Assembly (NCBI GenBank): GCA_028583605.1
Contig: CM053337.1
Location: 18,330,694-18,394,693 of the forward strand
Length of the DNA stretch: 64,000 nucleotides
Origin: Dastarcus helophoroides
Taxonomy: Eukaryota > Arthropoda > Insecta > Coleoptera > Bothrideridae
Reading direction: 5' to 3'
The position numbers and the translations under genes were made by a program. The notes under the pieces are model-generated. The model saw only the letters and a program-made list of their open reading frames with translations, was not told the DNA's origin and did no database searches. Below are positions 12,001 through 24,000 of this stretch, in pieces; the first letter of the stretch is position 1, and every line of letters begins with the position of its first letter.

Positions 12001-15000
12001 GAGGTATGTTTAAACAATTATAAAAAAATTTAGTCAAATTAATTGAATCGAATATTGTTGAAAGCCACATTTTGATGCAAAGTGCCATCAGATAGCAATC
12101 TGAGGTTTTGAAGGTATACCGTTCATTTGATGTTGATTGGGGCTACATTAATTATACCCTAAATGTACATATTTTCGGGAACTTAGTGGTCATTCGTGGT
12201 CAAGAGGTGCTAAGTTCCCCAAATAGCGCCTTTTAATAGTGAAAAAGAAAATGTATTAAAAGCTACTTAGCACCTTTCAACAATAATCGATTCAATTGTA
12301 AGCCACACTCGATTTAATTCATTATTTACAGCCAAAGTGAGCAATTTTATGCAAAATTTCAATAATTAACAATTAGTACATTAAAATGTTACAAATACAA
12401 TCAAAAACAAACAAAAAAATACAAACAATTAAAGCGCCTTCAACAAAAATCGTACCTTAGCGCTCTCCTTAAGATGCGACATCGCCGGATCATTGATTGG
12501 TTTCCCACTGGCGGCCTTAGTCGCATGAATCAAATCCCCAAGTGCACTAGCGACATCTTTAACGGCGTTGATAAGCATCACCTGCGAGTCGGGATTGTCC
12601 GAGCCGAGGCTCGCCGCCCCAAACTTGACCACCTCCGCCAGTTGAACTAAAACCAACGCTTGGGTCAATTAAACCAGCCAAACAAAGGCAAAACAAACAA
12701 AAAACAAAACAAAAACAAAACAAAACAAAAAAGAAACAAAAAAAACAAAACACTAAAAAAACTATCATAAAGAAAACACAAAAACATAAAAAAACACAAA
12801 AAGAACAGAGAAACAAAAAAAAAAGAAAAAAAAAGCAAAATATGCACAACATAAAAAAAAACAACCGAAACAAAAAAACGAAAAAGAAAAACACCCACCT
12901 ACGAAACAAAAAGACAAAACAAAAAAACGAAAAAAAAAACACAAAAACAAAAAATGAACACAAGAACGAAAAAACGAAAAAAAAAACATAAAATACCCAC
13001 CTATGGTTCTGACAGAATTCTGCGCCGCTACCGCAAGTTGTTCCTGCGAGGACGCCGCCCCCGCTACAAGCGTCTTAGTATCCTCCACCAGCGCCTTAGC
13101 AGTTTTCAAAATATTCTCCCGATGATCCGCGAACGACTCGTGCTCGTTCTCCGGATTGAGGTTTCCTGCTGTCGCGAACATAATCGTAGTTTCCAAATCG
13201 CCTATAATCCCGGAAACGGTGGAGGCGGCGTTGATGCAAGCTTGGGTACCTCTGGAACCCGATTGTAGGGTCGCTAACACTCGAGATACTTTCTCGGTGA
13301 CGTTGCGCGAGCAATCGCCCAAGTCTCTCAAAATGATGTCGTCTTTACGCATGAGACACTGACTGGCTGATTGGACGAGTTCCACGCAGGCGCCCCCCAG
13401 TTGGTGGACCACGTCTTTCAGTTGGAGGGCGACCTCACCGTTGGTGGCAGCGGCGGCCGCTCCGATACTGTCGTTGGATAGTAACTGGTATTTGTGGGCG
13501 AGATCGGCCGAGAGCGGGGCCAGGTTGTGCGTCTCCATAGGGGCCTTGGCAGCCTAAGACATTGATGAAAAACGTCTCTAATCATGTTTTTTGTTTTATT
13601 CTTTATGTCTAATCATATTGTTACGGGCTTATCGTGGTTCGAATTGATTAATAAATAGAAAATAATACCCGCTTTATTACCAAACTCAACTTGCAAGAAG
13701 AATGCAACCTAAACTATAAATTCATGCAGCCCTCCAGGCGGCGTGTATAGTGGAATCATAGGTAGCTGAACTACTAACACTTGAAACACTGCCACCTAGC
13801 GAAGCGGTTGCTCTCTAGGAGAGTTCCCAGAAGACAAGGATTCTATAATGCACAGACCAATAGTTTGAACATTTATTAGATTTGAAGTTTGGAAACCAAA
13901 TACCGGTTTCGATCTTGTTAGATCTCGGCAGTTTGGTATATCCAACTCGAATGCTAATAAATGTTCCGACAAGTAAGTACTAAAACATTCACAGGCGTCA
14001 AGCGATTGATTCTTTAGTACTACCACCTGTTGGTCCATAAAGAAACTATGGCCATCGCCAACAATGTCGTATGCAAGAAGAATGGAACCTAAACTACAAA
14101 TTCATGCAGCCCTCCTTCATCACTCACTTGACGCCTGTGAATGTTTTAGTACTTACTTGTCAGAACATTTATTAGCATTCGAGTTGGATATACCAAACTG
14201 ACAAGATCTAACAAGATCGAAACCGGTATTTGGTTTCCAAACTTCGAATCTAATGAATGTTCAAAACTATTGGTGTGTGCATTATAGAAACTCAACTTGG
14301 ATCACCACAATTGACCAATTAACTCATTAATTACACTGACTGTAACTAACTGACCGCCCTATATAGTTTTGGCTTCCAGGTTCTAGAACAATCGGCAGAT
14401 AAGGCTTATCGTTTGTAGATTTCGGGAACGCTTATCTGCCGTTTGCTTCGTTATCGCGGTCGCTTTCCCCTTATCAAATAATTCGAGAAACGTTTCTTAC
14501 ATACTAAATTCTACAATTCTATTCTAAATTCTATTCCATCTATTTACATTGCGTTACAATATTCAGTTGATGTACTAAGTATGTGTTCTATTTAAAAAAA
14601 AAAAGTCATTTGCCTACTCTACGTACAAAGTGATTGTCAATTCGTTAGCAGGAAGAATCTACATAAATCGTGAAAGAATTTTTAATTTTTTAAATCTGTT
14701 AGAAATAAAAATGGGGGAATTCATTAAAAAAAGCTATTAATTAGGAGGTTCTAAATGCAATTTAATTCAGAAGATGAAATACATCAAAATGGTAATCGTT
14801 CTTTTTTTTTGGTTGAACGGACTGGTTATTTTCAGAAAAACGAAACGAGGAAAAGCTGAAACTTTGAAAAATAAGTCGAATTTGGATGGAAATATTTTAT
14901 AAAAATCGAATTTAAAAAGAGTCAGGTTTGCAAAAAAGTTGAAATTTTGGGTTAAAATTTTAAAAAAGTTTCAATAATAAGGTGGGAATTTTGAAAAAAG

Positions 15001-18000
15001 GTCAAGACTTTCAAAAATACGATCAAAAAGATGATAAAAAGCTAAAATTTTTCAAAAAAACCCCGAAATAAAGTCAAAATATTAAAAATTTAAACTATTG
15101 AAAGACAAATTTTCAAAAAAGAAATTTTGTAACAAAAACGGAAATTGTCATGAAAAGTTTCCAAAAAAATATAACCAAAATATACCCAAATATCATTATT
15201 TTAAAGCTGGAATTTTCAAAAAAATAAAAACTTTGAAAATCAAAAAAAGTAAAAACTTCGAAAAAAGTCGAAATTTTTCTAAATTAAGATTAAAATTTCG
15301 AAATTTTGGTAGTCGAAGTGAGAAAATGTCGACATTCTGTAAAAAGTTGATATTTTAAAATGTCAAAATTTGAAAATACATAATTCTACATTCTTAGTAA
15401 AAATCGAATCCTTCAAAAAAAGTCGGAATTTCCAAAAAGGCATGACCCAAGAATTCTTGCTTTTCTTTCACGCGGAAGAAGGCACGGGTATCAACTAGAA
15501 AATCTTAATATATTCAAAATCCTATTAACCATTTCGCCGGCGATTTTGGCGAATGTCTTTGGCGCATTCCACCATGCGGGTTTGGTAGTCTACGTAGCTG
15601 CCGCTCTCTGGGATGATCAAAGACGCTCTGTGGTCGGTTAGCCTCGTCATAGCGCGCGTTAGGTTGTCGACTACCCCTGATACGATCCCGCTTTGGGTTG
15701 AAATTGCCTCCAGACTGCCCACCAACTCTTGAAGGGTTTCTTTGGTCGATGTGGCGCACTCGTCTATGTCTGGATGAATGTTGAGCGCCTGGAAATTAGA
15801 ATGTTGTTATTAAAACATCAAACTTGGCTTCATGAATGAATTATGTGGTTGTCTAGGGAATAGTTGGGTCAATTCCATTCAGATTGATTGGCATCTTGGT
15901 TGCTTTCGAAATATAGATTGTCAATTAGTTTACAGTGGCTACTGCCAAGAGAGTCAAGAGAGTCAAGAGAGCCAAGAGAGCCGAGAGAGCCCAGAGAGCC
16001 AAGAGAGCCAAGAGAGCCAAGAGAACCAAGAGAACCAAGATAGCCAAGAGCCAACAGAGTAGTTAACTTTGATATAACCTTGTAACCTGTTGAGAAAGTT
16101 TAAGACTACCGAGGTATCTCCAAGTATTCGAGTTACCAGGTCGACCTCTTTCAAACATTTTTTAATCTTGAAGTCCTGGGCTAGATCAGGACCTACTATC
16201 TGGGCTAATTATGAACTATAAAAAGGATTGGCAACATCTTCGAAATTGTTAACATTTTTAAAGAACCATCAAGCTTGTCAAAACCTTTGTAGAAAATGTG
16301 ACTGAAAATCTGGGCTCATGAAGGAAGCAAGAGACGAAGGAACCAAGTGACGAAGGAAGCAAATGGCCAAGGAACCAAGTGTTGAAGGGACCAAATGGCG
16401 AAGAAAGCAACTGACGAAGAAAGCAACTGGCGGAAAAAAGCAATTGGCAAAACCAGTTTGTAAAGAAGTCAGAGTATTTTACCTTTGGGTTGCCGCCGCA
16501 GTCCTTCGAGGCGTAAATCAGCTGAAGGGCGGATTCTGTGACAGATTTGGCTTGATTAAGTATCTGTTCTTGCTGTTTGGAATTCGTCATATTGGAGGCA
16601 GCGCCAACTGTACCTTGTACCAAAGGCTCGAAATATTGCACCTAAAATTAAGAAATTCTTGTCTGTTTCTATTCGTTACATTAAAAAATCAACACAAACT
16701 TTTAAATTTTAAAATTAACTGAAACAATAGACTAGTGGTGGCACATAATTGTAATCTTCTGCGTGTTATCCCACTTATTAGCTCTTCAGTGGACAGAACA
16801 CAAAAAGCATTTTGTGAGAGAACACATCCTCTCATTTTATGAGGGACAATTCATCATCTTTTGTTAAAGGTTGCCCTATGTCAAATATCAGGAACAATAA
16901 TATTTGAACAAAGAGCGACGTAACAGGACGCAGTTCCATAAACCACCGTTTACCATGCGCCATCACTCCACTACTGTCTTCTACTTGGGCAAAGCAATTT
17001 TCGCAAAAAATTCTGCTCGCAGCAGCAATCATACCATTTGTGTGACCGTATGACCGATGTTTTCCGCTTCGAATTTGGCGGCCTGTCGCAGGGGTTCGAT
17101 AGTATCGAATAGTCCGGCTGCCGCCCTCTCGACTTGTTGACTATAAGCTGGCAGGGTAGCCCCCCTTCTAGGTATTAAAGATTGGGAGACTGCGTCCATA
17201 TAAGCCGCGTCCAACGTTCTAAGGTGATTCGTGATCGTGTTGGCGGCGCTTTCGCACTCGTTTCTCCCAGGGGCTCCATCACTAGAAAATTACAAAAATT
17301 ACAAACTTCAACAAAATGAGTTTGGGCGAGTTTTTAAAACTGTTGGTCACATTAAAATGTTCGCTTTGTGTAGAAATTTTATATTTAGATTTTGGGTCCA
17401 AAATTCTGTCCCCCACATTCAAGAATCTAAATTTTAAAATAAAAAACTGACTAAAGCGAGACTTAAAAATCGACAAAAGAAAAGAAATTTCGACGTCAAT
17501 GTCAACATTTTGTAGCCTTTTTTTCTAGATATTTTGATTTAAATCCTCAGAAATGTCAATTTTTTGTTGGAAATCTTGTTTCATTCAGATTTTTTTTGTC
17601 AAAATTTCGAATTAAGGCACAAAACCCCAAACAATTTAAATATGTTTTTTCATTTTAACTTTTCTCTCAATCTGAGTCTTAAGAGAGTAACAATCATATT
17701 CCTGATGCGAGTAGACCTAGACACAAAATCCCAAACAATTTAAATATGTTTTTCTTTTCGATTTTTTCCTCGACCTAGTCTCAAGAGAATAGCAATCGTA
17801 TTCTCGATGAGAGTAGACCTGGACACAAAATCCCAAACAACTTAAATATATTTTTCTTTTCGACTTTTCTCTCAATCTAGTCTCAAGAGAATAATAATCT
17901 TGATGACAGAGAAGAGAACTTACCGGATGTTCGACACCAATTGCTTCATTGAATCCGAAACGTTCTTAGACGTGCTAGCATACTGTTGCCAAGTCGAAGG

Positions 18001-21000
18001 GTCCTTGGGCATAACGATGAGGTTCTTTGCAGGCGCTAATAACAGAGCACGAGCTGTCAATGAGTCTTTTACCAGCATCGACAATCGGGTGCTGCGCTTG
18101 GCGCGCTTGAAGCGAAATTCTCGCCGGAACCGTAACGAATTCGCTCGAGCTCGCATAAACGCATAAGTTGTTAACGGCCTCTGTAACAAACAATTCAATT
18201 GGAATCAAACTGTAGCAAAGGTTAACCCAATTGGAATCGAATCAACAAAGCTAGTCAATTCGCGACTTGACGAAACATTTTGAAGTAACACAGCTACACA
18301 CAATCGTTCAGAAAAAAATCGGTTTTTCGAAAAAGCTATTGATAATATTGATTATTCATTTAAAAACGTCTGGGAAGAGATCAGAGACTGAGCTTAGAAA
18401 AAGGAGAGGTATTTTGATAAACATTCCAAGCTCTTATGATTGTGTCTGATGAACTAAGTTGTTATGATTGTGTCTGACGAACTAATCGTTTGCAATTATC
18501 TAATCATTAATAAAGCTTTTGCGCAAATTTATTGATATCAAATTTAAGAAAACTATCTTAACAAATTTATTGGCATCAAAAATGAGCCCCTTTGAACAAT
18601 AATCGATTCTTTTAAATAAAAGAATCGATTTCAGTGGAAGGGACTTGTCCTCGGTTATCTTTAAAAATTGAAATACAAATCTTGTCCCCTGAAACCAAGA
18701 ACGAATAAAAAACACACACACACCCACGCGTTAGAGCAACCTTTGATGTGTTTTTTTAATCTTTCTTGATTTCAGGGGACAATTTTGAAAAGAATCGATT
18801 AGTGTTGAAAGGGGACTAAGGGACATTTTAATGCAAAAGTAGCATCAGACAGCAATCTAACGTTTCGAAGGTATACAGATCCCGCTCAGCAATGAACTCT
18901 CTTAAAGAGCTCTTAGAGTCATCATTTTTTAATCTGACATCGGGAAATAGTAAGAAGTTAACATAAAGATTTCTCATCTTAGACATCTATCAAAATCATC
19001 TTATAAGTATCTGTTAGATGTCAGTAATCTGAAGACTAAAAAAAGTTATCTAAATGTTAACATTTCTGTGTCTTAAAGATATCACTAAAACGATATCTTT
19101 AAGAAATTTTTCTGATTTAGGTGCTGTACGGGATCGTTTGGTGTTGATTGGGGCTACATTAACTATATCTTAAATGCGCATAATTTCTGTTATTTATAGT
19201 CATTTGTGGTCGAAAGTACATCAAATTAACATGAAGTTAGAGCACTCGATTCATTTTACCTAACAAAGGTTGCGTAGCCGACGCACATCTGCGTCTATTC
19301 TCGTCGGAATAATCCGCGTCTAACGCTTTAATAGTCTTGACTAACTCCGATGTGGAGTTGGCGACAGCTTTAGCGCTTTGCACGAATTGTCTCTTCGCCA
19401 CAGGATTGGTGGTTTTGTTACTGGCGTTTCTACAGGAATTGCAAAGGGCGCTGGTATGCTTAGCTATAAGCGTGGCGGCCTCCAAGACTTGCTTCTGGGG
19501 ACTCGACGGTGACGTCAAAGCGGAACATCCTTGCTCGATGGCTTGAGCAGCTCGAGCGAACTGAGCTTGATCCACGAGACCTGGCCTGCCTGCCGTACTG
19601 GAGGGATCCGAGACGCCAACCTGGGGAACGAAACTCGTTACTCGTTTTCTATTTAAAAGTCGAATTTTGTGAAAAAAGAGTTGCAAGTTCTACGAGAAGT
19701 TGAATTTTGTGAAAAAAGAGTTGCAAGTTCTACGAGAAGTTGAATTTTGATAAAGAAGTAGTAAGTAGGAATTTTCCCCAAAAATTACAACCTATCCTTG
19801 TTTAAGAAGGCGGTTCATCGCCATCTATCCTTGTTTCCGCATCCTACTCGCAGTGCTTTGAAAGCATACCCTTTGCGAGTGAATTAAATTTTAAAAAAAT
19901 ATATTCTTTCCCGGAAAAAGTTGAAATTTCAGAAACATCGAATTTTGAAATTACAAACGAGAATAATGCGAATCTTGATACACGAGCTAAAATTTCTAGA
20001 AATTCAAATTAATAAAGGTCAAACTTTTCAGAAAACAAACTTACAATAAGGAAAATGGCGAAATTTTGAAAAGGAGCGAATTTTAAAAGAAAAGTGTAAA
20101 AACTAGAATTTTAAAAATAAAGTCCAAATTTATAGAAATACGATTTTTTAGGAAAAGGCGAATTTTGAGAAAAAGGCGAATTTTGGGATTTAGGCGAATT
20201 TTGGGATTTAGGCGAATTTTGGGATTTAGGCGAATTTTGGGATTTAGGCGAATTTTGGGATTTAGGCGAATTTTCGGAAAAAGACTTATTTTACGAGAAG
20301 ACAGTTCGAGAAAAACTAAATATGGAACTTGTGTTAAAAATTTGAAACCTATGAAATCAGTAAAAATCTCTGGTAAATCAAATTCGAAAAAAGTTTGAAC
20401 CTTCAGAAAAAGCCCAATATTGCAAATATAACGGAATTTCGAGGATAAATTAAAATACCAAGAAAGATAAAAGTTCGAAAAAAAGGTCACCTTTGCCAGA
20501 AAAGAATCATTAAAAGTAATTAAGAAAAGAACGCCAATTTATGTCGAAAAATAAGACGAATTTTTAAAAAAATAATCGAAGTTTCGAAGACGAAATTTCG
20601 AAGAAAAGTGATATTTCGAAATAAATGGATATTTGCATTTGTTAAATTTTTTGGGAAATTATTTAAGAGTGTAAATAAAATTGGTTTGCAATTTTTATCT
20701 TTTTGGAAAGATTTATTTTTAAAAAATGTAAAAGTTCCCAAACAAATATTGTTCGCAAAATTTTGACAAAAAGACAAATTTTGATAAGTAAGTTGAAATT
20801 TGAGGAAACCTCTGCTGAAAAAAATCGAAGTTTTCAGAAAAAAAGATAATTCGAAAATAAAACCAACGAATTTTAAGACAAAAATTGAACACTTTAAAAA
20901 AATCAGAATTTTCAAAACAAAATTTAAAAAGACCACAAATTCGAAAACGACGAATGTAGAGAAAAGGGGGATAAAACAACTTGAGGAAACATCTGTTAAA

Positions 21001-24000
21001 AAAAATTAAAGTTTTCAGAAAAAAGATAATTCGAAAATAAAACCAACGAATTTTAAGACAAAAATTGAACACTTTTAAAAAATCAGAATTTTCAAAGAAA
21101 AATCTAAAAATACCACAAATTCGAAAACGACGAATATAGAGAAAAGGGGGATAAAATAAATCTAAGGGGAAATATCAAAATTTAAAAAAAAAAGACGAAT
21201 TTCAAGGAAATACTAAGATTTCTAAATTTGGAAAGAGATAAACATCAAAATTTCACGAAAAAGGCAAAAAAATTACTAAAAATTTCCAGTCAGATTCTAA
21301 AAGCCCAGTGTTAAGAAATACGACAGAATTTCGGAAAAAAAATCAAGATTTCGAGGAGAAGCTCGACATTATAAAAAAAATACATAACATTGAAAATAAG
21401 TCCAGAATTTTTCACAAAAAGTCAAATTTTAATACAAAGAGGTCGAATTTTGTAAACAAAAATTTAGAAAAAAGACCAATAATTACAAAAAAAACTCTAA
21501 ATTTGGAAAAAACGACTGTTGATGAAAAGGGCGTTATTTTCAAAATAGAATTGAAATTTTTTAGAGAAAGTCTGATTCTAAGAAAATTGGAGAATAAATT
21601 TGAACTTTCCAAAAAAAGCAATTTTTGTCTTTTAACAGAACTTCCAAAAAATATCCAAAATCTCAAAAACAATATTTTTCTGCAAACAAATATTGTTTGC
21701 AAAATTTTGACAAAAAGACGAATTTTGATAAGTTGAAATTTGAGGAAACCTCTGTTAAAAATAATTGAAGTTTTCATAAAAGAGATAATTCAAAAATAAA
21801 AACAACGAATTTTGAGACAAAAATTAAACCCTTTTAGAAAATCAGAATTTTCAAAGCAAAATCTAAAAATACCATAAATTCGAAAACGACGAATATAGAG
21901 AAAAGGGGGATAAAATAAATCTAAGGGAAAATATCAAAATTTTGAAAAAAAAAGACGAATTTCAAGGAAATACTAAGATTTCTAAATTTGGAAAGAGATG
22001 AACATCAAAATTTCACGAAAAAGGCAAAAAAATTACTAAAAATTTCCAGTCAGGTTCTAAAAGCCCAGTGTTAAGAAATACGACAGAATTTCGAAAAAAA
22101 AAAATCAAGATTTCGAGGAGAAGCTCGACATTATAAGAAAAATACATAAAATTGAGAAGAGGTCCAGAATGTTTCACAAAAAGTCAAATTTTAATACAAA
22201 GAGGTCGAATTTTGCAAACAAAAATTTAGAAAAAAGACCAATAATTAAAAAAAAACTCTAAATTTGGAAAAAACGAATGTTGATGAAAAAGGCGCTATTT
22301 TCAAAATAGAATTAAAATTTTTTGGAGAAAGTCTAATTTTAAGAAAATTTGAACTTTCCTAAAAAAGCAATTTTTGACTTTTTACAGAACTTCCAAACTT
22401 TCAAAATCTCCTAATCAATATTTTTCTGCAAATCTTTGCTTTTTTATCAGAATATCAACCGAATTTCAAAAAAAAATGACATTTTGTTTAATAAGACGAA
22501 AGTTGCAGAAATTAGAATTGTCAAGAGCCGAAATTTTCACAAAAAAGAAAACAAATTTTGAGAAATAGCGAAAATTTGAAAAAGAACTCACAAATTCGAA
22601 GATAAAAATTCAAAATTTTGAGGAAAGAAGACGACGAGTTTTAGGAATACATTTGAAATTAAAAAAAAACTAATTTTACAACAAAGTCTAAATTTCGAGA
22701 AAGATGTCGAAATTTGAATGCAAAAATTAAAGAATCAGTTGAAAATATTCCGGAAAGTTAGATTCTAAAAAAATCGAAACTCACAGAAAAAGCCCGACAT
22801 AGAAATAATCGAGAAAAAGATCGAATTTTTGAGAGAAAATTCGAAATTTGTAGAAATTGAACATTTAATTTGAAAAAAGTCGAATTTTGCGAATAGAATT
22901 ATAATTTTGCAAAAAAAATGAAGAATTTTGACAAAGTAATCCTTTCAAGAAAAACGCGAATTTAGAGGAAAAATTTGCCATTTTGAAATAGAAAGGGAAT
23001 TTTGCAGAGAAAACCAAAGTTGAGAATAAGGTTTACATTTTTTGAAGGAAAATTAGATCGCAAGTCATATTTTTTATAAAAATGCAATATATTTCCAAAA
23101 CCCAAAATCTGGGGAATTTTTACTTTTTTATTAAAATATCGACCAAATTTGGAAAAAAAGCTAAATTTTAAGAAATCTGAAGTAAGTCGTATTTTAAAAA
23201 CAGTTGAAATTTTCAGAAAAATCTGAATTTTGAGAAAGGATGAAATTTCGAACAAAAAACGACGAATTTTAAAATAAAAATTCGAAAGCTTGAGCAAGTC
23301 AGATTTTAGGGAAAAAAATCGAATTCCAAGAATATATTCGAAATTCAAAAAGAACGAATTTGTTGAAAAAACTCGTAACTTCGAGGAAAAAACGAATTTT
23401 GAAATATAACAATGAACATTTCTGAATAAACTCCTTTTTTGGCTGAATATGTATTTTTGGTTGACTGCATAAACCAGAGGGGGGGAAAGTAACAAAAAAA
23501 ATTACATTTTGGTTAATAAGACGAAAGTTGCAGAAATTAAAATTGTGAAAAGAGTCGAAATTTTCACAAAAGAAATAAATTTTGAGAAATGGCGAAAATT
23601 TGAAAAACAACTCACAAATTTGAAGATAAAAATTCAAAATTTTGGGGAAAGAAGACGACAAGTTTTAGGAATACATTTGACATAAAAAAAACTAATTTTA
23701 CAACAAAGTCTAAATTTCGAGAAAGATGTCGAAATTTGAATGCAAAAATTAAAGAATCAGTTAAAAATATTCCGGAAAGTTAGATTCTAAAAAAATTGAA
23801 ACTCACAGAAAAAGCCCGACATAGAAATAATCGAGAAAAAGATCGAATTATTGAGAGAAAATTCGAAATTTGGAGAAATTGAACATTTAATTTGAAAAAA
23901 GTCGAATTTTGCGAATAGAATTATAATTTTACAAAAAAAATGAAGAATTTTGACAAAGTAATCCTTTCAAGAAAAACACGAATTTAGAGGAAAAATTTGC

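Larger units (their letters stand above)
13619..14558. mobile_element. probable solo LTR of a Ty3/gypsy-type retrotransposon
   Basis: The 940-bp block begins TGTTACGGGCTTATC and ends GCGTTACA, giving TG...CA termini with matching inverted ends (TGTTACG against TGTAACG). It is flanked by ATAT at 13615-13618 and 14559-14562, a 4-bp target duplication. A CTATATAG box lies near 14360. Inside is a large inverted repeat (separate entry). No gag-pol or second LTR is present. It inserted in intron 19, 66 bp from the acceptor of exon 20. Family assignment is inference from the ends. Confidence 0.6.

Noticed and set aside
12559..12963. Cys/Phe-rich frames continuing from talin exons 20-21
   Set aside because: A/C-rich intron read through the splice donor; good GT-AG sites and phases exclude it.
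13796..14038. 80-codon minus-strand frame
   Set aside because: Lies inside the LTR inverted repeat with no protein similarity that I recognise.
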